A DNA stretch of 34,868 bases from Nitrospirota bacterium (GCA_016207025.1 JACQQM010000166.1:1-34868); one strand, 5' to 3'. Numbered from the stretch's first letter, positions 1-8,500 are shown. A program made the numbers and translations. Notes: generated by a model not told the origin, from the letters alone.

Positions 1-481
1 CCACGATGCCGCCCACCACGACGTTGATGATATCCACCAGGAGCGCCGAGAGGGCGCGCTGCAGCAGCACGGTTTCGAAAAACAGGTTCGAATGCTCGGA
101 TCTGAAGGTCTGGTCCTTGAAGCGGGGAAACTGCCTGGACAGCGCGAGCGCCACACGGGCGAAAACACGCCGCTCGAGGATTTCCTCGGTGTACATTTGC
201 AATGCCCGGAAGGCCCCGACACACAGCAGGGTCAGCATCATGATGCCGGCCAGGGTGATGATCATGATCGGTTGGATGGCGAACGCGAAGGTGTTGATCA
301 GCTCTTGGACGGTCAACGGAATGATAAGAGAGAACAAACCGATCGCGAGCGCATAAGAGACGAGAATACCGAGAAGGCGTTTTTCGAGCCTGAAGTACAA
401 GGCCAGGCGGGCAATCGTGCTCTGGATCAGATCGGTCTTCTCGGGGCCGTGCAGGTTATCCGGACCGCTGGCGGTTTTCAT
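1..481 (-). CDS. ABC exporter of a type I secretion system, N-terminal part (gene runs off the window)
   Basis: An open frame starts with ATG at 481 and reads without a stop to the left edge, giving about 160 residues. The visible part is the start of an ABC exporter membrane domain. A short cytoplasmic lead (MKTASGPDNLHGPEK) is followed by a hydrophobic helix with an IIPLTVQELINTFAF stretch and a second long helix, then a cytoplasmic loop (EEILERRVFARVALALSRQF). No C39 peptidase domain precedes the membrane part. The ATPase domain would lie outside the window. It follows a HlyD-type and a TolC-type gene on the same strand, so it is probably the energising inner-membrane unit of that export system. 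The start has only a weak upstream GGGAA. The cargo is unknown. Confidence 0.8.
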   Translation of the reverse strand, partial: MKTASGPDNLHGPEKTDLIQSTIARLALYFRLEKRLLGILVSYALAIGLFSLIIPLTVQELINTFAFAIQPIMIITLAGIMMLTLLCVGAFRALQMYTEEILERRVFARVALALSRQFPRFKDQTFRSEHSNLFFETVLLQRALSALLVDIINVVVGGIV

Positions 482-613
482 GCTGATTCCCCGCGATTGC
501 CCGGGACCCGCGGCCTGTCGGTGAACGTGATGAACATGGCTCCCTCAGGCCGGCGAAGGGCTGGCGTCTGCTGGGCGTAAGCTTATCAGAGTCAACCAGG
601 ACATGCCACAGCG

Positions 614-2086
614 CTACTCTTTCGGCCGATAGCTCACGGGCACCGCTGAGGGTGAGCTTTTGGCCCAGGCGCCGATGGCCCACTGATAGAGCGCCAGCGC
701 TTTCTGGTAGTCCGCCTGCGCCCTGATCCACTGGTTCTCGGAGTCCACGGCGTTTCGCTCGCGGAGGTTGACGAACAGCACGCTGGTTGCGCCCAGGCTG
801 AACCGGAACCGCTCTCCTTCCTCCAGCGTTCTGGCCAATTGGAGTGATTGGAACGAGGCCGCGATCCGTTCTTTGGCCCGCTCGATGGCGGAGAGCGCGT
901 TATCGACGTCCACGATCACCTGTTGCTCGCGGAACTTCTGGACGAGAACAAATCGATCCGCCTTTCCCTGGGCTTCAAGAACTTCGCCTCGCGCTCGGCG
1001 CTGGAGGAACGGAATCCGCATCTCGATGCCGAACCGGTAGCCCAGTCCCAACACGAACTCGCCGGGCTTCCGTGAGGGCTCTGCTTCGGCGTTCAGGCTG
1101 GGCAGGAGGTTGTTCTTCGCCAGTTCCAGGTCAATATTGACCAGCTTGGCTTCAATCGCGACCTCGCGGACTTCCGGACGCACCTCTTTCGCGGCGACCT
1201 TGTCCGTCTTGACGATGTCAGGATGCGGCAGGGCGACCTGCCTCGGGAAGTCGGGGACGCGCTCACCGCCGGGGGCAGTGGGCGCACTGTTGTCCCAGAG
1301 AAACATCGAGAGCCTGTATTGCTCCTGCTCGATCACCCGCTGGGCGGCGATCAGAATTTCCTTCCGGCGCTGCACTTCCTGGTTGGCCTCCACCACGTCC
1401 AGCGGGGCCGCGGCGCCGGCCTTTGCGCGCTGCTCGATCTGCTTTGTCCGGTCTTCCGCCACCTTCAGCGCGCGCTTCTGCACGTCCGCCAGTTTCCAGG
1501 CGGCCACCCAGTCCCAGAACTGGCCGGCTGCACCCAGAAACAGATCCTGACGGGTCTGCGCGATCTGGATATCCGCCCTCGGATCGGCCAATCCGGACCG
1601 CTGCAGCTCGGCGTTCTCCGGGTTGACCATCAGTCCCCTTAGCAGCGGCATCGAGAATCCCATGATGGGCTGATTTCTATTGCCGACCTCCAAATCAGCA
1701 ATCTCGACGGGGCCGACGCCGACGCGGAACCCTCCGATGGCCCTGAGTCCCGAGGGGTGCCTCACGTCCAGGAAAGCATCATTGAACCCGACACTCTTGG
1801 TCTGGCCTCTGGTGACGAGCCGTTCCAGCTCCCAATCGTTGACCAAAGCCGGCTCGAAGGCACCCAAGGCCCTGAGCAGTCTTCCCCTGGCCACGATCTT
1901 TTCGGTGCCCGATCCTTTCAGCAGAGGGTGCGACCGGTCCACCCAGGCGAGCACCTCGTCAAGCGTCAGCGGGATCGGTGGCAGGGCTTTCGCTTTGTCG
2001 GTCTCCGCAGCGGCCGACGGAAAGGCTTCTCCAAAGCAAACCAGACACAGCGTCACGAGGACGGCGAGCCTGAGCGACCGGATCAT
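614..2086 (-). CDS. TolC-family outer membrane efflux/secretion channel
   Basis: This 490-residue protein has a Sec signal peptide (MIRSLRLAVLVTLCLVCFGEA, then SAAAE) and the alternating helical and coiled-coil composition of the TolC/OEP family. Repeated Ala/Glu/Arg-rich helices sit around residues 180-270 and 330-460. It should form the outer-membrane duct of the exporter encoded by its neighbours. The frame is open for 78 codons further upstream, but the ATG at 2086 is preceded by AAGGAG at good spacing and starts directly with the signal peptide, so that start is chosen. It lies between the HlyD gene (131 bases upstream) and the ABC gene (132 bases downstream). The family call is firm; the substrate is not known. 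Confidence 0.88.
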   Translation of the reverse strand: MIRSLRLAVLVTLCLVCFGEAFPSAAAETDKAKALPPIPLTLDEVLAWVDRSHPLLKGSGTEKIVARGRLLRALGAFEPALVNDWELERLVTRGQTKSVGFNDAFLDVRHPSGLRAIGGFRVGVGPVEIADLEVGNRNQPIMGFSMPLLRGLMVNPENAELQRSGLADPRADIQIAQTRQDLFLGAAGQFWDWVAAWKLADVQKRALKVAEDRTKQIEQRAKAGAAAPLDVVEANQEVQRRKEILIAAQRVIEQEQYRLSMFLWDNSAPTAPGGERVPDFPRQVALPHPDIVKTDKVAAKEVRPEVREVAIEAKLVNIDLELAKNNLLPSLNAEAEPSRKPGEFVLGLGYRFGIEMRIPFLQRRARGEVLEAQGKADRFVLVQKFREQQVIVDVDNALSAIERAKERIAASFQSLQLARTLEEGERFRFSLGATSVLFVNLRERNAVDSENQWIRAQADYQKALALYQWAIGAWAKSSPSAVPVSYRPKE

Positions 2087-2216
2087 GGCAGTTCTCCTTT
2101 CTTGAAACCACCCATCCACGGGAAAGTGACAGTGCGCTCTTGCAGGAAAGGAATAGGGGAGGAATGCCGCGGGTACGAAGCCGGCCCAGGAATGAGACCG
2201 CGTGGAACTTGCGCGA

Positions 2217-3644
2217 CTACTTTGCACCTCTCCCGGCTTTGGGTAACAGCGTGTCAAGTAAGGTGGGCGCCCTCTCTTGATAGTCGGGCGGGAACAGGTT
2301 AAACCGGCGCCACAGCTCATACCACAGCGGCACCCGATTCAGAATGACCCAGCCCATCACCTTGGTCCCTTGCCTCACATGAGCCTGTTCCGGCCAGGGC
2401 CTGTCTTCCGGATCCGGGACCACCCAAAAGCGGAAGTTGCCCTTGCCGTCGTCCACTTGGTCCACCACTTTGATGACGCCGCCGTAGGTGCCGGCCATCA
2501 ATTCGGGCCAGGCCGGAAGCGGAATGGCGGGGATCCCGTAGAACAGCAGCCGCACCTTGCGCCCCACGTTCAGCAGCGGAGCGTCGAGGCCGTCGGCCCA
2601 CAGCTCCGCCGCTTTGTCCGCGCTCAAGGGGGAGATCCGCACCAGCTTGTCACCGGGTCTGACCGTCTCGCCGGGGCCCACCTCGGCCATTCGTACCACC
2701 GTGCCGTCGATTGGAGCGAAGATGCGGCTGGCGATTCTCCGCTGCGTCGCGTTGGAAAGCCGAAGCGCGACGTCTGCCAACTCATTCGCCGCTCTCGCGG
2801 CATCGGCGAACGCCCCCGCCCGCGAGGCTTCCGCATCCAGGAGACGCTGCAGCACATCCGCGCTGATCTGATCGCGGCCGAAGCTCAGGGCCCGCATCCC
2901 CTGCTGAGCCGCTTTCAACGATGCCTCGGCAGCCTGCAGGTCGGCCCGGCTGGCGATGGCGGCCTGGATCGTCAATTCCAGTTCGCGTTGGGAAACCAGG
3001 CCCTCGACAGCCAGCAGGCGATGGCGGTTGACGTTCAGTTCAGCCGTGTCCACCCCGATCTTGGCGGCATTGACCCGTTGCTCAGCTTCCCGGACCCTGT
3101 TTTCCGCTTCGACCACCCGGGCTTCGGCGGACGGGACCGCCGCCTTGACCAGGTTCTGCATCTCCTTGATTCGCTTTTCGAGCTGATCAGCACGGTCCAA
3201 CGCCGCCAGACGGTTCTGCTCCAGCGCCGTCTTCCTTTGTTCGAGCAGGGACAGCAGGTCGGGCGCCATGAAATTCGGGTCCACGTCATTCATCTCGAGG
3301 ATCAGATCTCCCTGTTTGACCCGTACCCCTTCGTAGACATGCCATTTCACGATGCGAGCGGCGATCTGGGCCTCGATATCCTGGGGTCGTTCGTAAGGTG
3401 AATAGGCTGAGAGCTGACCGTTCGTGGTGATGGTCTGGGTCCAGGGGACAAACGCGATGACGAGAGCAAAGAGGAGGATCAGCTTAACCGCGAGTCTGGC
3501 AGAGAAGCGCAGCCGGTCCGGGATCTGAACGGCTTCCCAGGATTGCAGCTTGGAGGAGGTGGCGAGGTCGTCGATTTGTATATCATCCAGCCCCGTCGGC
3601 TGAGTGACGAGCGACTTCACCTTCCCCTTGACGGTGTCTCGCAT
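2217..3644 (-). CDS. HlyD-family periplasmic adaptor (membrane fusion protein) of type I secretion
   Basis: This protein of about 475 residues has a cytoplasmic N-terminus, one membrane helix near residues 50-70 (LILLFALVIAFVPW), and a lipoyl-like half motif (IVKWHVYEGVRVKQGDLI). A long coiled-coil hairpin follows, roughly residues 110-290, rich in Ala, Glu, Gln and Arg. The second lipoyl half is SRIFAPIDGTVVRMAEVGPGETV, ahead of a beta-barrel region. This is the HlyD/adaptor order, linking the ABC exporter to the TolC channel. A start at 3689 is possible, but a sigma70-like -10 box overlaps it. The ATG at 3644 has GGGAG about 8 bases upstream, so 3644 is preferred. First gene of the secretion operon. 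Confidence 0.87.
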   Translation of the reverse strand: MRDTVKGKVKSLVTQPTGLDDIQIDDLATSSKLQSWEAVQIPDRLRFSARLAVKLILLFALVIAFVPWTQTITTNGQLSAYSPYERPQDIEAQIAARIVKWHVYEGVRVKQGDLILEMNDVDPNFMAPDLLSLLEQRKTALEQNRLAALDRADQLEKRIKEMQNLVKAAVPSAEARVVEAENRVREAEQRVNAAKIGVDTAELNVNRHRLLAVEGLVSQRELELTIQAAIASRADLQAAEASLKAAQQGMRALSFGRDQISADVLQRLLDAEASRAGAFADAARAANELADVALRLSNATQRRIASRIFAPIDGTVVRMAEVGPGETVRPGDKLVRISPLSADKAAELWADGLDAPLLNVGRKVRLLFYGIPAIPLPAWPELMAGTYGGVIKVVDQVDDGKGNFRFWVVPDPEDRPWPEQAHVRQGTKVMGWVILNRVPLWYELWRRFNLFPPDYQERAPTLLDTLLPKAGRGAK

Positions 3645-3684
3645 AGGCTGCTCCCGGAGCACCTCACCTGGGAAATGCTCTTGA

Positions 3685-3714
3685 ATCATAAAGGATTCTA
3701 TGGGCCATGGTCAA
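3685..3714 (-). promoter_or_regulatory. Sigma70-like promoter for the secretion operon
   Basis: On the minus strand TTGACC (3714-3709), an 18-base spacer and TATGAT (3690-3685) match the vegetative consensus well. Transcription would start near 3678, giving a leader of about 33 bases before the ATG at 3644. This argues against the longer HlyD start at 3689. Confidence 0.5.
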
Positions 3715-3737
3715 ATGTTTGGATGGCTCGTTGGCCC

Positions 3738-3766
3738 TTGACCCGTGGCATGGACAAGGTTAAGGT
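3738..3766 (+). promoter_or_regulatory. Possible promoter for purE-purK
   Basis: TTGACC (3738-3743), a 17-base spacer and TAAGGT (3761-3766) lie 63 bases before the purE start. The -35 is good and the -10 is weak. It faces away from the secretion operon promoter in the shared divergent spacer. Confidence 0.35.
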
Positions 3767-3829
3767 GGGTCGCACAGCGCGGCGCACACCACCAGGCAGA
3801 CACGCACCCCACGCACATCGGAGGGATGA

Positions 3830-4360
3830 ATGGCGACTCGGCGTGATGAAAAACGAAGGAGCGCATTGCCGTTGGTCGGCGTCGTCGGCGGGAGCAAGAC
3901 GGATTTACCGATCCTCCAAAAAGCGGTCGACGTGTTGACCCATCTTGGTGTGCCGAACGAACTGCGGGTCGTGTCGGCTCACCGAACGCCGGACCGGCTG
4001 TTTGCCTACGCTGAACAGGCCGAGGCGCGAGGCCTCGAAGTCATTGTGGCCGGCGCGGGCGGCGCGGCGCACCTGCCGGGGATGCTGGCGGCCAAGACGC
4101 ACTTGCCGGTCATTGGTGTGCCGATCCCGACCGAAAACCTGCGGGGCCTCGATTCGCTGCTCTCCATTGTCCAGATGCCGAGAGGGGTCCCGGTGGCGAC
4201 CGTCGCGATCGGCGGAGCTGAGAACGCCGGGCTGCTGGCTGCCCAGATCCTGGCCGGACGGTATCGCACGATCCGCGAGCGGCTGCTCCGGTTCCGTGCC
4301 GAGCAGACACGGGCTTCGGTTGAGTCCTCGCCGGACATGAAACGCCAGCGGAAGCCGTGA
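3830..4360 (+). CDS. purE: N5-carboxyaminoimidazole ribonucleotide mutase (PurE class I)
   Basis: PurE moves the carboxyl group of N5-CAIR to C4 to make CAIR in purine synthesis, in the cytoplasm. The family signatures are in order: GGSKTD (residues 20-25), VVSAHRTP (47-54), [12 protein letters not shown] (74-85), [20 protein letters not shown] and [14 protein letters not shown]. At 176 residues it is slightly longer than the E. coli enzyme because of a basic N-terminal lead and a C-terminal tail. A GGAGGG box sits just upstream of the ATG. The next gene is purK, its pathway partner. The stop codon lies inside the first arm of a 7-base-word hairpin. Confidence 0.95.
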   Translation: MATRRDEKRRSALPLVGVVGGSKTDLPILQKAVDVLTHLGVPNELRVVSAHRTPDRLFAYAEQAEARGLEVIVAGAGGAAHLPGMLAAKTHLPVIGVPIPTENLRGLDSLLSIVQMPRGVPVATVAIGGAENAGLLAAQILAGRYRTIRERLLRFRAEQTRASVESSPDMKRQRKP

Positions 4361-4437
4361 TGTGTGAAGCGTGATGCGTAATGGGTGCTGAAGGAGAGAA
4401 TCTCATCCCAATGACGTTCACTCATCACGGATCACAC
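4357..4437. repeat. Heptad-word quasi-palindrome between purE and purK
   Basis: Left arm (4357-4391) is a tandem of degenerate 7-mers: GTGATGT, GTGAAGC, GTGATGC, GTAATGG, GTGCTGA. The right arm (about 4415-4437) read on the other strand gives GTGATCC, GTGATGA, GTGAACG in the same register. The arms overlap the purE stop codon. A related right-arm-like stretch follows at about 4474-4491. Confidence 0.7.
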
Positions 4438-4438
4438 C

Positions 4439-4475
4439 GGGGACCCGTTGCATCTCACGGAGCAACGGGTGCCCC
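4439..4475. repeat. Short palindromic element (copy 1)
   Basis: Inverted arms GGGGACCCGTTGC (4439-4451) and GCAACGGGTGCCCC (4462-4475) pair with one bulged base around a 10-base loop. Its core GAGCAACGGGT recurs upstream of the bS22-like gene (16319-16329). The inverted ACCCGTTGC/GCAACGGGT core recurs inside dus (11795-11821). It sits in the purE-purK spacer, or in the purK N-terminus if an earlier start is used. Confidence 0.7.
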
Positions 4476-4506
4476 TCACACCTCACGTCCCATCGAGCCG
4501 GGGGCG

Positions 4507-5655
4507 ATGATCGGGGTCCTGGGCGGGGGGCAACTGGGGGCTATGTTCGCGATGGCTGCCCGCCGCCTCGGCTATCGGCTCGCCGTCTGGGATCCGGACC
4601 CCGATGCACCGGCACTCAAGTTGGCGGACCTTGCGCTGAGCGCGCCTTTGTCCGATCCCACCCCACTGAAGACGTTTGCGGACGCGATCGAAGCGGCGAC
4701 TTATGAGTGGGAGAATATCCCGGTCGCCGTGTGTGAAACGCTCGCACAGCGCATCCCGGTCAGACCGGCTCCTCAGATCCTGCGGGTGCTCCAGAACCGT
4801 CTGGAGCAAAAAACCTTTCTGACCAGTCGCGGGTTCCCGGTTGCGCCATTCCGCGCGGTGTCCTTTCCCGACAGGCTCGTGGTGCCGCAGGACATCGGCT
4901 TCCCCTGCCTCTGCAAGACCGCCACGGCCGGATACGATGGCAAGGGGCAGTGGCGGGTGTCGGGACCGAACGACATCCGGCCGGTCCGGGAGGAGCTTCG
5001 CCGACAGGGGCATAGCCCCTGGGTCCTGGAGCAGTTTCTCTCCTTCGAGAAGGAACTCTCGGTGGTGGTGGTCCGGGCGGCAGACGGGGATCGTCGCATC
5101 TATCCGACGGTCGAAAATCTCCACGAAAGCGGCATCCTGAGAATGACCCGCGCTCCCGCGCAGGTGGACCCCGGAACGGCCGAACGGGCTGCGACTTTGG
5201 CCGGCTCAGTGGTGGAGGCCATGGAGGGGGTGGGCGTGTTCTGCGTGGAGCTGTTTCTGATGCCGGACGGCCGTCTCTTCATCAACGAAATGGCGCCCCG
5301 CCCGCACAACTCGGGGCATTATACGTTGGACGCCTGTACCGTCTCCCAATTCGAGCAACAGGTGCGGGCCGTCTGCGGCCTTCCGCTCGGCGAGGTGCGG
5401 CTGCTCTGTCCGGCCGTGATGGTGAACCTGCTCGGTGAGGACCTGATCAAGGTGGGCTCCGGGGAGGGCCTCGCCAACCTGCTGCGTACGCCGGGTGCCG
5501 CCGTGCACCTCTACGGGAAAAAGTCGGTTCGTCCCGGCCGGAAGATGGGCCACGTCACGTTCCTGTCCGAGAAACCGGATGCAGCCTGGGAGGCGGCGCT
5601 AGCGCTGAGAAGAGCGTTGGGCAGACCGGGATTGCCTCAAGCCCCCCCGCGATAA
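4507..5655 (+). CDS. purK: 5-(carboxyamino)imidazole ribonucleotide synthase (PurK)
   Basis: PurK uses ATP and bicarbonate to carboxylate AIR to N5-CAIR, the substrate of PurE encoded just upstream. The protein shows the ATP-grasp plan: N-terminal MIGVLGGGQLG nucleotide loop, AATYEWENIP, CKTATAGYDGKGQ, the LEQFLSFEKELSVVVVR block, and the metal-binding FCVELFLMPDGRLFINEMAPRPHNSGHYT. From ATG 4507 it has 382 residues, normal for the family. The frame is open from 4381, and the preceding codons (RPIEPGA) resemble the usual PurK lead. The native start may therefore lie in the repeat-filled spacer (for example ATG 4411). The start is the only uncertain point. Confidence 0.93.
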   Translation: MIGVLGGGQLGAMFAMAARRLGYRLAVWDPDPDAPALKLADLALSAPLSDPTPLKTFADAIEAATYEWENIPVAVCETLAQRIPVRPAPQILRVLQNRLEQKTFLTSRGFPVAPFRAVSFPDRLVVPQDIGFPCLCKTATAGYDGKGQWRVSGPNDIRPVREELRRQGHSPWVLEQFLSFEKELSVVVVRAADGDRRIYPTVENLHESGILRMTRAPAQVDPGTAERAATLAGSVVEAMEGVGVFCVELFLMPDGRLFINEMAPRPHNSGHYTLDACTVSQFEQQVRAVCGLPLGEVRLLCPAVMVNLLGEDLIKVGSGEGLANLLRTPGAAVHLYGKKSVRPGRKMGHVTFLSEKPDAAWEAALALRRALGRPGLPQAPPR

Positions 5656-5724
5656 CACCCTGGCCGTGTTTTTATTCGTCAATCCGTCCGGTTGGCTCTT
5701 TCACACTCCTCATCTCTTTGCGGG

Positions 5725-5746
5725 ATCCCGTCGCGGGATTTCTTTT
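5725..5746 (+). terminator. Intrinsic terminator of purE-purK
   Basis: ATCCCG (5725-5730), a TCG loop and CGGGAT (5734-5739) form a perfect 6-bp stem. It is followed at once by a T-rich run (TTTCTTTT), 70 bases after the purK stop. Confidence 0.7.
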
Positions 5747-5749
5747 GTA

Positions 5750-5758
5750 TGGTATAGT
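5750..5758 (+). promoter_or_regulatory. Extended -10 promoter candidate for the double-receiver gene
   Basis: TGG directly followed by TATAGT is an extended -10 element. It lies just after the purK terminator and 65 bases before the receiver gene. No good -35 is visible. Confidence 0.35.
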
Positions 5759-5822
5759 TGCCATTGGCTCGCGGCACCGCGAGTCAACAAGAAACCCTTG
5801 AGACGGGTGACAAGCGCTCAGC

Positions 5823-6617
5823 ATGGCCACGATTCTGATTGTTGAGGATGAGCCGGCCGTCGGCGATCTGTTGAGGCAGGTCTTCACGCGCCAAGGCTAC
5901 AGGGTCATTACCGCGAATGGTGGCCGGGAGGCCCTGGAACTGTTTCAGCAGGATCGCCCACAGACCACGTTGCTGGATCTTCACATGCCAGGGATGGACG
6001 GCATCACGGTGCTTAAAAAAATCCGCGCGATCGACCCACAGGCCGCCGTGATGGTTCTGACCGGACTGCTGACGGATGATCTGGAAAATCAGGCTCGGGA
6101 GCTGGGGGTGACCGACTTTCTTCTGAAGGGAGACCTCTCGCTCGATGTATTGGTGGGGGCCGTGGGCCGACTGAGACAGCAGCAGTCGGCCACGCTCCCG
6201 GAAACGTCGGTTCCCTTTACAGATGCTTTGGCTGAGACTGCGAAAGAGGTCTTGATCTTGGTGGTGGATGACGAACCGCAGATCCGGGATATCCTGACCC
6301 AGTACCTGACCTTGCAGGGCTTTCGGGTCCGTACGGCTCGGAACGGCCCGGAGACGTTGCAATCGGTCGAGCAGGAGCGTCCTGAACTAATTATTTTAGA
6401 CATCTACATGCCGGGGATGAACGGCGTCGAGGTGCTGCGCCAGCTTCGGGATAAAAAGAATTACATGGGCGGGGTCATTATGTTGACCGCCAGCCAGGAC
6501 CAAGCGCTGTTGAAGAAGGCGTGGGCGCTGGGTTCGATTAATGTCTTGGGGAAGCCGGTTGATCTCGCACGGCTGTCGCTCGTCATCCACACCGCTCTGA
6601 CCTTCATCGGCCGCTGA
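5823..6617 (+). CDS. Response regulator with two receiver domains and no output domain
   Basis: This 264-residue protein contains two CheY-like domains. The first (about 1-120) has the acidic pair at 8-10, phospho-acceptor D52 in LLDLHMPGMDG, T80 and K102. The second (about 142-264) has D149/D150, D193 in IILDIYMPGMNG, T222 and K244 in GKPVD. All residues needed for phosphorylation are present in both, although the first domain lacks the usual KP (LKGD instead). There is no DNA-binding or enzymatic output domain and no histidine kinase nearby. It may relay or sink phosphate, or act through partners. It is flanked by the purK terminator and a convergent rhomboid gene, so it is probably monocistronic. 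Confidence 0.88.
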   Translation: MATILIVEDEPAVGDLLRQVFTRQGYRVITANGGREALELFQQDRPQTTLLDLHMPGMDGITVLKKIRAIDPQAAVMVLTGLLTDDLENQARELGVTDFLLKGDLSLDVLVGAVGRLRQQQSATLPETSVPFTDALAETAKEVLILVVDDEPQIRDILTQYLTLQGFRVRTARNGPETLQSVEQERPELIILDIYMPGMNGVEVLRQLRDKKNYMGGVIMLTASQDQALLKKAWALGSINVLGKPVDLARLSLVIHTALTFIGR

Positions 6618-6690
6618 CTCCTGACCGGCTCTTCCCTCAATCTAGCCTGTTCCAGCCAAATCTTGCAGAACAACCTCATTATTGAGCTGA

Positions 6691-6731
6691 GCCATCCTGC
6701 CGACAGGCCCTGAGGCGAGCGGCAGCATGGC
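6691..6731. terminator. Hairpin between convergent genes, possible bidirectional terminator
   Basis: GCCATCCTGCCG (6691-6702) pairs with CGGCAGCATGGC (6720-6731) at 11 of 12 positions around a 17-base loop. It lies between the receiver gene stop and the rhomboid stop. There is no U-tract, so termination is inferred from position and stem only. Confidence 0.45.
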
Positions 6732-6738
6732 GACGCCC

Positions 6739-7464
6739 TTACCAGTCTGAGGCTCGCCAGGACCGGTGCCGCCGCGGGGCGAAGAAGCGGACCTCGGGCC
6801 GCTTGAAGAGCCCGATCAGCGCCATGCCCGCAAGGAACCCTCCCACGTGGGCGAAGAAGGCCACCCCTCCCCCTTGCCTGCCGAGACTCAACCCGCCGCT
6901 CAGGAGTTGCAGCACAAACCAGAATCCCAGGACGAAACCGGCCGGCACATACATTGTTCTGGTGAAGATGCCCATCGGAATGAGCACCAGCACCTGCGCG
7001 CGCGGGAAAAGCAGCAGATAGGCGCCGAGTACGCCCGAGATGGCGCCGCTCGCGCCCACCATGGGCATGGTAGAGGATAGGTCGGTCAGGGCGTGGCTGA
7101 GGGCGGCCAGGACGCCGCAGGTGATATAGAAGATGACAAACTTGACGTGCCCCATCACGTCTTCAATATTGTTCCCGAAGATCCAGAGATAGAGCATATT
7201 GCCGATCAAGTGCATCCAACCCCCATGGAGAAACATGCTGGTCAGGAGGCTGGCGAAGGCAGGGAGCCCCATCACTTCCGGGGGGAGGGCGGCGGGCTGT
7301 CCAAACACCACGGCCGGGATCGCGCCGTAGCGGAGGACAAACAATTCTCCGGCCTCCTCAGGAAGCGAGACCTGGTACAGAAAGACGAGCACGCAGGCGA
7401 CGATGAAGGTAATGGTGAGGACCGGAGTGATCTCGGTTGGGTTGTCGTCGTGGAGAGGAATCAT
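6739..7464 (-). CDS. Rhomboid-family intramembrane serine protease
   Basis: This 241-residue protein has about six hydrophobic segments. It shows the rhomboid signatures HGGWMHLIGNMLYLWIFG (80-97), catalytic Ser139 in GASGAISG and catalytic His206 in FFAHVGGFLAG. It should cleave membrane-anchored proteins within the inner membrane; the substrate is unknown. The start MIPLHDDNP is typical for the subfamily. Upstream of the ATG is a pyrimidine stretch (CCCTTTCCTC) rather than a Shine-Dalgarno sequence. It is the last gene of a minus-strand group with the DHH and LOG genes, separated from the DHH gene by a heptad hairpin. Confidence 0.9.
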   Translation of the reverse strand: MIPLHDDNPTEITPVLTITFIVACVLVFLYQVSLPEEAGELFVLRYGAIPAVVFGQPAALPPEVMGLPAFASLLTSMFLHGGWMHLIGNMLYLWIFGNNIEDVMGHVKFVIFYITCGVLAALSHALTDLSSTMPMVGASGAISGVLGAYLLLFPRAQVLVLIPMGIFTRTMYVPAGFVLGFWFVLQLLSGGLSLGRQGGGVAFFAHVGGFLAGMALIGLFKRPEVRFFAPRRHRSWRASDW

Positions 7465-7470
7465 GAGGAA

Positions 7471-7574
7471 AGGGAAAAGTTAAAAGGTAAAAGTGAAAAC
7501 TAGTCAGGCATGGTCCGACAGGCAAACTCGCTTTATCACTCGTTACTTTTACCTTTTACCTTTTCACTTTTAAC
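7471..7574. repeat. Heptad-word quasi-palindrome between DHH and rhomboid genes
   Basis: Left arm (7471-7500) reads GGGAAAA, GTTAAAA, GGTAAAA, GTGAAAA. The right arm (7542-7574), on the other strand, reads GTTAAAA, GTGAAAA, GGTAAAA, GGTAAAA. The right arm overlaps the end of the DHH gene, so its last residues (VKSEKVKGKSNE) are repeat-encoded. The A-rich word differs from all other loci, but the 7-base design is the same. Confidence 0.75.
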
Positions 7575-8420
7575 TTGCGCTTCGCGCAGCGGGTCAACGG
7601 GTGACGGGCCGTCCGGGTCGAGAGGGACGGAGAAGCCGGCGGCATGGGTATGGCCGCCTCCCCCGTATTCGGTGGCGATAGTCGCGACATCGGCCCCGTC
7701 GGCGCGCGAGCGGAGGCTGTAGTAGCGGCGGCCGTCCCGATCATGCCAGATCACACAGAAGGGGTAGCCGGCGGACAGCCGTTCGCCGAGCTGGCTGTTG
7801 AGCACGGCGCTCTGGACGGCTGGCACGGTCTCCCCGTGGAACGAGACCAGCACCGCTTCCGCCGCGATTTTTCCGACCAGTTCGTTCTCATACCGTAAGA
7901 TTGCCCGTCCTTCAGCCTCCAGCACCTCCTGGCGGAGCCCGTCCCAGACATGGAAGTCATATGGATGGGATGACAGCGCGGCATTGATCTCGCGGCTGGC
8001 GGGCAGGGCCCAATGCCAGAGGTCTTTGTCCTGCACGTACTGGAGCAGCCAGGGGACCGGCTGGGCATGCGCCCACTCCCAAGCCATCACCGCGCCGGAC
8101 TTCTTTTGATCAAACTGCGCGTAGGGCAGGTCAGCCAGCGCGTTCTGGGCCGTAATGTGATGATCCAGGACAAGCAGGCTGGCGGCTTGCCCGGCGATGG
8201 CTTCGAGCGTCGCTCTCGGGTAACTGAAGTCAACGATCACGATATGACGCCCGGCGAGGTCGGGGGGCGGAGGGTACCCGTGCTTAACCGGGATGAACCG
8301 GGCTGAAGGAAACTGCTTCCACAGGGCCCACGCCGCGCCGAAGCCGTCCAAGCAGTCCGCATGGTACAACACCAGGTCGGGAACGGGCGCGGATTTGTTG
8401 TGAGGATGAGAACGGCTCAT
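7536..8420 (-). CDS. DHH/DHHA1-family phosphoesterase
   Basis: This protein of about 294 residues has an N-terminal DHH domain with LVLYHADCLDGFGAAW, the VIVDFSYPR strand and the VLDHHIT motif. A C-terminal DHHA1 domain ends in EYGGGGHTHAAGF. These hold the metal and phosphate ligands of the family, which includes oligoribonuclease/nanoRNase, pAp phosphatase and c-di-AMP phosphodiesterases. The exact substrate cannot be told from sequence. An ATG at 8438 is in frame, but it overlaps a -10-like TATGCT, so 8420 is preferred. The last dozen residues are encoded by a heptad repeat arm. It follows the LOG gene by 80 bases. Confidence 0.85.
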   Translation of the reverse strand: MSRSHPHNKSAPVPDLVLYHADCLDGFGAAWALWKQFPSARFIPVKHGYPPPPDLAGRHIVIVDFSYPRATLEAIAGQAASLLVLDHHITAQNALADLPYAQFDQKKSGAVMAWEWAHAQPVPWLLQYVQDKDLWHWALPASREINAALSSHPYDFHVWDGLRQEVLEAEGRAILRYENELVGKIAAEAVLVSFHGETVPAVQSAVLNSQLGERLSAGYPFCVIWHDRDGRRYYSLRSRADGADVATIATEYGGGGHTHAAGFSVPLDPDGPSPVDPLREAQVKSEKVKGKSNE

Positions 8421-8433
8421 AGAACCGGGACAC

Positions 8434-8461
8434 AGCATACCATGACTGAGCGGCCGGACAA
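8434..8461 (-). promoter_or_regulatory. Possible internal promoter for the DHH gene
   Basis: On the minus strand TTGTCC (8461-8456), a 16-base spacer and TATGCT (8439-8434) lie 14 bases before the ATG at 8420, in the LOG-DHH gap. Confidence 0.3.
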
Positions 8462-8500
8462 AGTCCCATTCCGAGAGGAGAGTCAGGAGCGGTTTGCGTA

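Noticed and set aside
2277-3401. Long plus-strand open frame opposite the HlyD gene
   Set aside because: It is a shadow of the HlyD frame in GC-rich DNA, with no recognisable motif, no ribosome site and His/Arg/Gly/Pro-rich composition.
3645-3689. Longer HlyD start at ATG 3689
   Set aside because: It overlaps a good -10 box and lacks a ribosome site, whereas ATG 3644 has GGGAG at proper spacing.
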